Notes under the pieces: model-generated
Told to the model about the DNA's origin: nothing
The model's input: the letters and a program-made list of their open reading frames with translations, nothing else
The model's database searches: none
DNA from: a virus
IMG/VR virus record: IMGVR_UViG_3300031787_000380
Span: 1 to 37,293 of that record
Strand: one strand, 5' to 3'
Length of the DNA stretch: 37,293 nt
Program-made: the position numbers and the translations under genes
Part shown: positions 30,600 to 36,311 of the stretch, one piece after another
How positions within the stretch are numbered: the stretch's first letter is position 1
How the letters are laid out: each line of letters opens with the position of its first letter

Positions 30600-32912
30600 A
30601 TGACCTCGATTGATCTGGCCCTGTCCCTCGCTGCGCGAGGGTGGCCCGTGTTTCCCGTTGGCAAGAACAAGCGACCGATCATCGGCGAGTGGACCGTGAG
30701 GGCCACGCGCGACGAGGCGAAGGTCCGCGAGATGTTCGCGCCCTATCCCGCGTGCGCGGTTGGCGTGCTGTGTGGCCTGCCGTCGCGGCTCTTTGTCGTC
30801 GACGTCGACAACGCGGACGCGGGCCATCCGATCCACGAGCGGCTAGAACCGACGCTCGTGATCGGGACGCCTCGCGGTGGCTTTCACTACTATTACGCGA
30901 TCCCCGATGACGTCGACGACGTCGAGGCCGAAGAGGTCTTGCGGAACACCCAAAAGGTTGAAGCGTGCCTCGGGTATCCTGACGTCGACACGCGCGGTTG
31001 CGGTGGGTACGTCGTCGGACCGGGCAGCATGACGAACGGCGGGCGGTACGAGATCCTCGTTGACGTCGAGCCGGCGCCGCTGCCGGCGTGGATCGTCGAC
31101 GCAATGCGCGCCTACAAGCGCCGCAAGGCGGCCGCCGTCTCGGCGCCACAGTTGCGGGCGCCTACCGCGTTCGTCGACGCTGGCGCTGCCTACGAACGCG
31201 CGCGGCGGTACGTCGAGCGCATGCCGCCTGCGATCGCCGGCAGTGGCGGCCACGTGGCGACCATGAAAGTAGCGCGCGCATGCGCGACGGGCTTCGGGCT
31301 TGGCGAGGGCGACGTGTTGGCGCTTCTGCGGGAATACAACGGCCGGTGTTCGCCGCCGTGGTCGGAGCGGGAGCTACAGCACAAAGCACGCGAGGCGACG
31401 CGCAAGCCCGACCCCAAGGGGAACACGCCGGGGCACTTGTTGGAACGCGCCTCGACGGACGTGATGCCCGGCGTCGTTTTTACTGGCGAGGAAGCGCTGG
31501 CCGTACGCGCCACCGTCGTTGCCGAAGTTGCCGAAGTCGTCGAGGGCGAGATCATTGACGAGACGGCCGAGGCGCGCACTTGGGTCAAGTTGCCGGAGCC
31601 GGACGACGCGGCGCAATGGGAGCTGCTTGACGAGATCAAGGCCCTTGGCGGCTTGTGCGACACGTTCGCGTCGTGGGTGATCGCTGGCGCCGACTACCCG
31701 CAGCCGGGGCTTGCGGTGGGCGCTACGCTGGCGCTCGGCGCGGCGCTTGGGCAGCGGCGGTGGACGTTCGAGCGCGCCACGTCGTCGAGCATCATCTGCG
31801 CCGTCGCTCCCACGGCGAGCGGCAAGGGCCGGCCGCAGAACGCGCTGGGGCAGGTCATGCGCGAACTGTGGCCGACTGCGATCGGCGCAAATGACCTGTC
31901 GTCGACGACGTCAACGATCGGGCGCATCGAAGAAGCGACCGGACATGGCGTCGGGCTGTTGCTCGTGCTCGACGAATACGGGCCGCGCCTGAAGGCGCTC
32001 TTCGACGCGCGCGCGAGCCATCAGCGCGACATGCGCGCGCTGTTGCTGGCCGTGTCCACGATCGGGTCCGGTAGCTACGTCGCTTCGACGTCGTCGACGA
32101 AAGGCGGGAAGGATCGCGTGATCCGTGCGCCGGGGCTGACGATCTTCGGTTCGTCGACGCCTGCGGCCTTGCATGACGCGGTGGGGCAGATGGCCATCGA
32201 CGATGGTTTCCTCGGGCGGCACCTGTGGGTCGAGGGCCTTGCCACCTTGCCGAAGCGCCAGCGGGCGGCGCCTGGTAGTGGGGCCATCCCGCGCGCGGTG
32301 GTCGACGCGGTGCAGGCGTGCCGGGAATCGCACGAGGCGTGGCACCGTGGCCACCCTGAGCTCGGGGACGCATCGAAGGGCGACCGACTGGCGATGTATG
32401 TCCCCGAAGAAGTCGAGGATGCGGGCGGCGCCGATCTTCTCGCGTCCTACGCCGAACACTGCGACGAGCGGCGAAGGGCGCCACAAGAGGGCGACGTGCC
32501 GGCGGCGCTGCTCGGGCGGTGCGCGGAGCACGCCACTAGGGCAGCGCTGGCGCTGGCCATCCTTCGGTGTGAGTGGCCCGCGTGGCCGACTGTAACGGCT
32601 CAGGTTGCGCGCGCGGCTATCAGGGTGGTCGAGGCATCGGCTTGGACCATCGCTCGCAGCCTGCGCGACCACAGAGCGCCGGCATGGGACGACATTGCGG
32701 GGCGCGTGGCCTACGTCGAATCGGCGATGCGCCGGATCGCAGACGATGACGGGTGGGTGTCCCGATCGGCGCTGCTGTTGGCGTGCCGCAAGCTTGACGC
32801 CGACACGCTCGACCGCACGCTGGTGCGGCTGATCGACGAGGGAAGCATCAAGGCGGAGAAGATCGCGCAAGCAAAGGCAGGACGGCCCGTGACGCGCTTG
32901 CGTCTGGCGTGA
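30600..32912 (+). CDS. Primase-polymerase with C-terminal helicase-like domain (770 aa)
   Basis: ATG 30600 has GGGAGAAG upstream. The N-terminal part is an archaeo-eukaryotic type primase-polymerase (PF09250-like): VVDVDN (66-71) with the DxD metal site, TPRGGFHYYY (90-99, His96), and DVDTRGCGGYVVGPGS (128-143). A PriCT-like helix (SERELQHKAREATRK, 255-269) follows. Residues about 345-600 form a DUF3987-like P-loop domain, with PTASGKG (404-410; Gly where Ser/Thr is usual) and LLVLDEYGP (454-462). The protein should lay primers and unwind at the phage origin. It is the last gene before the repeat-rich hub, where an origin is likely. Confidence 0.85.
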   Translation: MTSIDLALSLAARGWPVFPVGKNKRPIIGEWTVRATRDEAKVREMFAPYPACAVGVLCGLPSRLFVVDVDNADAGHPIHERLEPTLVIGTPRGGFHYYYAIPDDVDDVEAEEVLRNTQKVEACLGYPDVDTRGCGGYVVGPGSMTNGGRYEILVDVEPAPLPAWIVDAMRAYKRRKAAAVSAPQLRAPTAFVDAGAAYERARRYVERMPPAIAGSGGHVATMKVARACATGFGLGEGDVLALLREYNGRCSPPWSERELQHKAREATRKPDPKGNTPGHLLERASTDVMPGVVFTGEEALAVRATVVAEVAEVVEGEIIDETAEARTWVKLPEPDDAAQWELLDEIKALGGLCDTFASWVIAGADYPQPGLAVGATLALGAALGQRRWTFERATSSSIICAVAPTASGKGRPQNALGQVMRELWPTAIGANDLSSTTSTIGRIEEATGHGVGLLLVLDEYGPRLKALFDARASHQRDMRALLLAVSTIGSGSYVASTSSTKGGKDRVIRAPGLTIFGSSTPAALHDAVGQMAIDDGFLGRHLWVEGLATLPKRQRAAPGSGAIPRAVVDAVQACRESHEAWHRGHPELGDASKGDRLAMYVPEEVEDAGGADLLASYAEHCDERRRAPQEGDVPAALLGRCAEHATRAALALAILRCEWPAWPTVTAQVARAAIRVVEASAWTIARSLRDHRAPAWDDIAGRVAYVESAMRRIADDDGWVSRSALLLACRKLDADTLDRTLVRLIDEGSIKAEKIAQAKAGRPVTRLRLA

Positions 32913-32972
32913 TGTGCGGGTAGGCTAGCAGGGGTTCCGCGGGCAGGCAATTAATTGTTTGTTTGCGGACCC

Positions 32973-33008
32973 CATACCTACGAGAGCCTTTTCGCGTGGG
33001 TAGGTATG
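32973..33008. repeat. Inverted repeat CATACCTAC / GTAGGTATG
   Basis: Perfect 9-bp arms (32973-32981 and 33000-33008) are separated by 18 bases, just before the A/T-rich stretch. They may be a dyad protein site or the stem of an RNA hairpin after the primase gene. Confidence 0.7.
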
Positions 33009-33022
33009 TAAGAAAATAATTA

Positions 33023-33053
33023 ATCGGAATTATCAATTCCGATGTCTAGCCGT
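33023..33053 (+). terminator. Candidate terminator after primase operon
   Basis: A 9-bp perfect stem (33023-33031 with 33035-33043) has loop ATC and is followed after about 9 bases by TTTTT. The stem is A/T-rich and the U-run distant, so termination may be weak; an origin-associated hairpin is an alternative. Confidence 0.45.
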
Positions 33054-33137
33054 TTTTACAACTACAACGCATGCTCGTTTCGTCGCATTGCAACGCGGCG
33101 CGAGCGATTGGCGTGCCTCGACTGGCGGGGTAATTAC

Positions 33138-33170
33138 TTGCAGATCGGGGCCTGCAAATAATGCCCCGAT
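33138..33170 (+). promoter_or_regulatory. Two mutually exclusive hairpins
   Basis: TTGCAG (33138-33143) pairs with CTGCAA (33152-33157), while ATCGGGGC (33144-33151) pairs with GCCCCGAT (33163-33170). The loop and 3' arm of the first stem overlap the arm and loop of the second, so only one can form at a time, as in attenuators. Confidence 0.5.
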
Positions 33171-33198
33171 GGCGCACCGACCGCTTGGACGGGGCCGG

Positions 33199-33228
33199 CG
33201 TGAGCAATCGTGAGCAATCGTGAGCAAT
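33199..33228 (+). repeat. Three tandem copies of CGTGAGCAAT
   Basis: Three perfect 10-bp repeats are set in direct order, one DNA helical turn each. The last copy runs into GAGCAATGCTC, an 11-base palindrome. This is iteron-like spacing. Confidence 0.9.
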
Positions 33229-33284
33229 GCTCGGCCGTGCAGATCGAGCTGGACGCGGCGCGGGGCTTACGGGCACAAGAGGGC

Positions 33285-33500
33285 ATGATCGTGTGCGTGC
33301 CCTGCAATCGCGCTATGGTGCAAGCCGGCGACACCTCGACGGCGTGGATCAAGCAGACGAAGAAGGAGCACCCTTGCACCGTCGCCCATTGTCCCTCTTG
33401 TGGTGTCATCGTCGCCAACGTCAGCAAGCACAGTGAGAAGCGCGCCGAAGATCCGTGGCCCGGTGATCTCGTGCTTGATCTAAAGCTCGACGAGTCATAG
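33285..33500 (+). CDS. Small zinc-finger protein (71 aa)
   Basis: I chose ATG 33285, with AGAGG seven bases upstream; a longer frame starting at GTG 33210 would read through the tandem repeats. The 71-residue product has CVPC (about 4-7) and CPSC (about 36-39), a likely zinc ribbon, and ends in acidic residues. It lies between two sets of tandem repeats. It could bind DNA or RNA in this hub, but nothing more can be said. Confidence 0.6.
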   Translation: MIVCVPCNRAMVQAGDTSTAWIKQTKKEHPCTVAHCPSCGVIVANVSKHSEKRAEDPWPGDLVLDLKLDES

Positions 33501-33523
33501 GCGAGTCATAGGCGAGTCATAGG
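33491..33523 (+). repeat. Three tandem copies of CGAGTCATAGG
   Basis: Three perfect 11-bp direct repeats begin inside the last codons of the zinc-finger gene and include its TAG stop. Together with the triple 10-bp repeat at 33199 they flank that gene on both sides. Confidence 0.9.
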
Positions 33524-33666
33524 CAGATCACGCTGGCGCCGCGCGCTGGCGGATGGCATGGTGCGTTCACCCGTCGCGGTAGTGGTAACTCGCGGAGCCG
33601 GACGGTACGGAAGCGCATGGTCCGGCCGGCTTGCGCGACCGGCTCGGGGAAACCCGGGCGCTCGGG

Positions 33667-33744
33667 GTGGGTTGTCGGGACGGCTGACCGACGCCGCAAG
33701 GTTGGCGCGCAAGCGCACGGATGGTTCGACTCCATACGCCCACG
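33667..33744 (+). ncRNA. tRNA-like element (degenerate tRNA or tRNA-derived site)
   Basis: Acceptor-like arms GTGGGT (33667-33672) and GCCCAC (33738-33743) can pair. TCGG/CCGA (33675-33678, 33688-33691) closes a 9-base loop with GG as in a D-arm. GGTTCGACTCC (33723-33733) is an excellent T-arm. The anticodon arm is abnormal: the best stem closes a 6- or 8-base loop with no U33, so no anticodon can be assigned. It may be a decayed tRNA, a tRNA mimic or a piece of host tRNA in an old attachment site. Confidence 0.35.
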
Positions 33745-33769
33745 CCGCCGCAAGGCGGCGTTTTCTTTT
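33743..33769 (+). terminator. Rho-independent terminator in the hub
   Basis: CGCCGCC (33743-33749), a GCAA tetraloop, GGCGGCG (33754-33760) and TTTTCTTTT. This is a textbook terminator with no protein gene directly before it, which argues that the segment upstream is transcribed as RNA. Confidence 0.9.
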
Positions 33770-33772
33770 GCG

Positions 33773-33810
33773 CCTTGCAGATCACGCGCGCGCATGCTCG
33801 ATCTGCAAGG
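33773..33810. repeat. Inverted repeat of the CTTGCAGATC motif
   Basis: Perfect 11-bp arms (33773-33783 and 33800-33810) are separated by 16 bases. The same 10-mer occurs at 33137-33146 and, inverted, at 33873-33882. A small hairpin GGTAAA/TTTACC (33809-33824) and a 14-base palindrome (33849-33862) follow. This looks like a cluster of protein sites upstream of the promoter at 33900. Confidence 0.75.
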
Positions 33811-33899
33811 TAAAGCGTTTTACCTTAGCGTCGGATCTGCGGATCTGTGGCTTTGCAAAGCCGTGCGGCGTCGATCTGCAAGAAACGTCAAGAGAACGC

Positions 33900-33928
33900 T
33901 TGACATGAGCACAGATCGGGCGTAGACT
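33900..33928 (+). promoter_or_regulatory. Third early-type promoter
   Basis: TTGACA (33900-33905), a 17-base spacer and TAGACT (33923-33928). Over 33 bases it matches the leftward early promoter at 30 positions, including the spacer. It lies about 28 bases before the ribosome site GCAGGAG... and ATG 33957. Confidence 0.9.
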
Positions 33929-33956
33929 GAGCCCACACAGAACGCAGGAGACGCAG

Positions 33957-34280
33957 ATGACGAAGTCCTACATGAACAAGCTGGTCAAGATTGCTCGCAG
34001 CCTCCGCAACGTCGACGTGATGAGCAACCTGAGCAAGAACGAGCGCATCAATGCCAAGCGCGCCGCCGCCATCAAGGCTCGTAACTACGCCGTCGACATC
34101 GCTTGGAACCTCGGAATCGACACAGCGGCGGTTGAGGCGGAGATGCAGGAAATCGTCCGCGAAGCCGATGCGGATGAACAGTGGCAGTCGGAATACTACC
34201 AGTTCAAGACCGAACAGATGTCGAAGCGAGTGAAGACCGGGTGGGAAAAAGAGGTGATGGTGATGATCGCCGGTCACTGA
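33957..34280 (+). CDS. Isolated early small protein (107 aa)
   Basis: A 107-residue protein with its own strong promoter (33900) and ribosome site (AGGAG, 6 bases before ATG) and its own terminator (34285), so it is a single-gene unit. It is helical and charged, with a basic N-terminal third (KLVKIARSLRN, KNERINAKRAAAIKARN), an acidic middle helix and a basic end. This might bind nucleic acid or a host protein. No family is recognised. Separate strong expression suggests a regulator or host-takeover protein. Confidence 0.75.
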   Translation: MTKSYMNKLVKIARSLRNVDVMSNLSKNERINAKRAAAIKARNYAVDIAWNLGIDTAAVEAEMQEIVREADADEQWQSEYYQFKTEQMSKRVKTGWEKEVMVMIAGH

Positions 34281-34284
34281 AACA

Positions 34285-34311
34285 AGGCGCCCTACGGGGC
34301 GCCTCTTTCGT
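34285..34311 (+). terminator. Terminator after isolated early gene
   Basis: AGGCGCCC (34285-34292), loop TACG, GGGCGCCT (34297-34304), then CTTTCGTT. This is an 8-bp perfect stem placed four bases after the stop codon. Confidence 0.85.
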
Positions 34312-34364
34312 TGCGCGCGCGCTTGCTGCGTGCTACGACGAGCGGACAAGCCTCAGTGGGCTGG

Positions 34365-34389
34365 CGACGGGGGCATGGTGCCTCCGTCG
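34365..34389 (+). promoter_or_regulatory. Strong hairpin before the packaging genes
   Basis: An 11-bp stem with one G-U pair has a TGG loop and is followed by TCGTTTGTG. It stands second in line after the terminator at 34285 and so insulates or regulates the small terminase gene; it may be a backup terminator. Confidence 0.55.
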
Positions 34390-34434
34390 TCGTTTGTGTG
34401 GTAGTCTCAGAGCAGAACGACAGCAGGAGCCGGC

Positions 34435-34734
34435 GTGGCTAAATTCGTGAAGGGGCAAAGCGGCAATCCCGGTGGCCGTCCCAAGCTCCCACCTAACGCA
34501 ATGTCGAGGGCGGAGGCGCTGGCGTTCATCGCCTCTTGCGTCCCGGAAGCCCTTGAGCGCATGCGGCAGCACATGCAATCCGCCGATGACAAGGTGTCGA
34601 TGCGCGCGTGCGAACTCATCCTGGAACGCCACTTGGGCAAGGTTGCCGAAGCGCAGCCGGTGGCGAACGACGAGGGCAAGGTCGACACGGTCGATTTCAT
34701 CCCGGCGGTCGTCACACACACGGCGGCGGAATGA
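34435..34734 (+). CDS. terS: Small terminase-like protein (99 aa)
   Basis: GTG 34435 has AGGAG upstream. The N terminus has FVKGQSGNPGGRPK, a signature common in phage small terminase and DUF5681 proteins. A helical middle follows (about residues 24-65: MSRAEALAFIASCVPEALER onward), then an acidic tail. The small terminase subunit recognises phage DNA and stimulates the large subunit. The protein is shorter than typical TerS, so an accessory DUF5681 role is an alternative. It is two genes ahead of TerL and coupled by ATGA to the next gene. Confidence 0.65.
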   Translation: MAKFVKGQSGNPGGRPKLPPNAMSRAEALAFIASCVPEALERMRQHMQSADDKVSMRACELILERHLGKVAEAQPVANDEGKVDTVDFIPAVVTHTAAE

Positions 34735-34937
34735 ACGACGGCGACGGCATCGACGGCGCCTACTCGGTCGGGCTGGACGGAGAGCTTGTCGTGCTCGTCG
34801 TGGATGGGGCCGCGACGGTGGTGCGGATGCGGCTGCCCGCGCACGAGGCCCGGCGCATGGCGACCCTGCTACTTGCCGCGTGCGACATCGTCGAGGCAGC
34901 CGACGTCGACCAGATGATCGGTGGGTGGAGATCGTGA
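34731..34937 (+). CDS. Small hypothetical protein between terminase genes (68 aa)
   Basis: ATG 34731 overlaps the preceding stop by ATGA, and its own stop overlaps the TerL GTG by GTGA. The product has strands GELVVLVVDGAATVVRMRLP (about 18-37) and a helix AHEARRMATLLLAACDIVEA. It is acidic. Function is unknown; the coupling suggests a part in packaging. Confidence 0.6.
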   Translation: MNDGDGIDGAYSVGLDGELVVLVVDGAATVVRMRLPAHEARRMATLLLAACDIVEAADVDQMIGGWRS

Positions 34938-36274
34938 CCACGGCGCGCGGTGTTGCCCAATTCGGGCAACGACACCTGCAAGTGTTGGCCGACCGTGGGC
35001 CCGGCGTGCGCGTCGTCTCGGGTGGGTATGGGTCGGGCAAGACGAGCCTGGGCGTGGCGTTCTTGCTCGACCTAGGGATGCGTGCGGGCGCCGATGGCCC
35101 CATCCTCGGGTGCGAGCCGACGTACCCCATGGTCCGCGACGTGATGGAGCGGTCGATCGCCGAGAACCTCGACCGCTGGGGCGTGCCATATCGGCACTGG
35201 AAGCAGGCCCATATTTTCGAGATCGGGCGAAAAGTAAAATTCGAGGTGTGGTGTAGATCGCTTGACAGGCCAAGGTCGACGGAGGGGATCAACGCGATCG
35301 GCGCGTGGATCGACGAGTGGGAGCTTTGCGACGTCGAGGCGCTTGTTCCCGCCATGCAGCGCGTGCGCGTCGGCGGCGCGCTAGAGACGCTGCTTACCGG
35401 CACCCCGGAGGGCTTTGGCCCGGCGTATGATTTGATCCTCGCGCGCCCTGCCCCGACGACGCGGGCATACATCATCCGCACGCGGGACAACCCGTTTCTC
35501 CCGGCGTCGTACATCGACGACAGCAAGGCGCGCCTTGGCACTGACGAAGCGATCAGCGAGAAGCTCGAGGGCGTGCGCACGGCGCGCGGTGGGCGGGTTT
35601 ATGCCCGTTTCAGTCGACAGACGCACGCGGCGGGCGCGCCAGCGGTGCGCCCTGGACGTGGCAGCAGGATTGCGATCGGGTGCGACTTCAATGTGAGAGC
35701 GATGCAATGGGTCGTCGCCGAGATCGACGACGACAGGAGAGTGGCGCACGTCGTGGGCGAGGTCGTCAAAGAAGGGGGCACGACGACAGACGAGCACGCC
35801 GAACGGGTGGCGGCATGGATCGGGCGGTACCTGCAACGCACGCGAGGGCGCCACTACTCGCGCGACGAGATCGCGAAGATGCGGATCGCGGCCTACGTCG
35901 ACGCCTCGGGCACCGCGCTCAAGTCGACGTCGTCGCTGTCAGACGTGCACCTCTTGCTGCAAGCGGGATTCAGGCCGGTGCATGGCACGCGCAACCCGCC
36001 TGTGCGCGACCGCGTGAACACGCTCAATTGCCTCTTTCGTGACCGCAGGATCACCGTCGACGGCGACGCCTGCCCTACGTTGGTAAAGGCGCTCGAAACG
36101 CAAGCCTACGACCGCAGCGGCGAGCCCGAAAAGAAGACCGGGGCGGCTGACGTCAGCCACATCGTCGACGCGCTCGGGTATCTCGCGCACTGGCAGTGGC
36201 CGGTCCACCGGCCGGGCGGCGCGAGCGCCGTCACGGCGACGCACGCGACGGACGAATGGGGCGTCGTGGGCTAG
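34934..36274 (+). CDS. terL: Terminase large subunit (446 aa)
   Basis: GTG 34934 gives the GTGA overlap usual in this genome; a GTG three codons earlier is possible. ATPase motifs: Walker A SGGYGSGKTS (29-38), Walker B AIGAWIDEWE (121-130, Asp127 Glu128), and the coupling motif LLTGTPEG (153-160). The RNase H-like nuclease part has Asp251 in GCDFNVRA, Asp323 in YVDASGT and Asp412 in DVSHIVDALGY. TerL cuts concatemers and drives DNA into the prohead. All motifs are intact. The packaging strategy (cos or headful) cannot be read from the sequence by eye. Confidence 0.95.
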   Translation: MTTARGVAQFGQRHLQVLADRGPGVRVVSGGYGSGKTSLGVAFLLDLGMRAGADGPILGCEPTYPMVRDVMERSIAENLDRWGVPYRHWKQAHIFEIGRKVKFEVWCRSLDRPRSTEGINAIGAWIDEWELCDVEALVPAMQRVRVGGALETLLTGTPEGFGPAYDLILARPAPTTRAYIIRTRDNPFLPASYIDDSKARLGTDEAISEKLEGVRTARGGRVYARFSRQTHAAGAPAVRPGRGSRIAIGCDFNVRAMQWVVAEIDDDRRVAHVVGEVVKEGGTTTDEHAERVAAWIGRYLQRTRGRHYSRDEIAKMRIAAYVDASGTALKSTSSLSDVHLLLQAGFRPVHGTRNPPVRDRVNTLNCLFRDRRITVDGDACPTLVKALETQAYDRSGEPEKKTGAADVSHIVDALGYLAHWQWPVHRPGGASAVTATHATDEWGVVG

Positions 36275-36276
36275 CG

Positions 36277-36305
36277 CTTACATAAGCGCCCCAGCGTGGT
36301 AGGCT
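36277..36305 (+). promoter_or_regulatory. Candidate promoter before portal gene
   Basis: CTTACA (36277-36282), a 17-base spacer and TAGGCT (36300-36305); ATG 36312 is only 6 bases past the -10. TTACATAAGC (36278-36287) is the same as at 2142-2151. GCGCTTA/TAAGCGC also forms a small dyad. No Shine-Dalgarno precedes the ATG, so a leaderless message is possible. Confidence 0.4.
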
Positions 36306-36311
36306 TGGGCC

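Larger units (their letters stand above)
32913..33284. other. Non-coding hub, part 1 (candidate origin region)
   Basis: These 372 bases hold no convincing gene on either strand. They start with an A/T-rich island (32949-33041), rare in this GC-rich genome, followed by inverted repeats (32973-33008, 33023-33043), competing hairpins (33138-33170) and three 10-bp tandem repeats (33199-33228). The region follows the primase gene. The layout, an A/T-rich segment plus short repeats, is what replication origins with initiator sites often look like. No DnaA box was picked out with confidence. Confidence 0.5.
33595..33769 (+). ncRNA. Candidate structured RNA ending in a terminator
   Basis: GAGCCGG (33595-33601) can pair with CCGGCTC (33639-33645). 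Inside, CCGGAC/GTCCGG (33598-33603, 33620-33625) is an alternative stem. A stem CGGG/CCCG with a GAAA tetraloop (33645-33656) follows, then a tRNA-like segment, then a rho-independent terminator (33743-33769). No promoter is evident directly upstream, and no known RNA family is recognised. Confidence 0.35.
33501..33956. other. Non-coding hub, part 2
   Basis: These 456 bases have no convincing gene. They hold the end of the 11-bp repeats, a heavily structured segment (about 33595-33745) with a terminator, the CTTGCAGATC inverted repeat and a 14-base palindrome, and the third early promoter. It is a regulatory or RNA-coding stretch rather than empty spacer. Confidence 0.7.

Noticed and set aside
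31911-32870. Minus-strand open frame opposite the primase C-terminal domain
   Set aside because: It is an antisense shadow: no start signal, and the composition is biased by third-position GC in the primase gene.
33210-33284. Upstream extension of the 71-aa zinc-finger gene from GTG 33210
   Set aside because: It would translate through the 10-bp tandem repeats and lacks a ribosome site, while ATG 33285 has AGAGG at good distance.
33199-33523. CRISPR-like array
   Set aside because: The repeats are 10-11 bp, directly adjacent and without spacers, so they are tandem repeats.
33667-33744. A functional standard tRNA
   Set aside because: D-arm and T-arm look right, but no 5-bp anticodon stem with a 7-base loop and U33 can be drawn, and the acceptor has a mismatch. 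It is listed only as tRNA-like.
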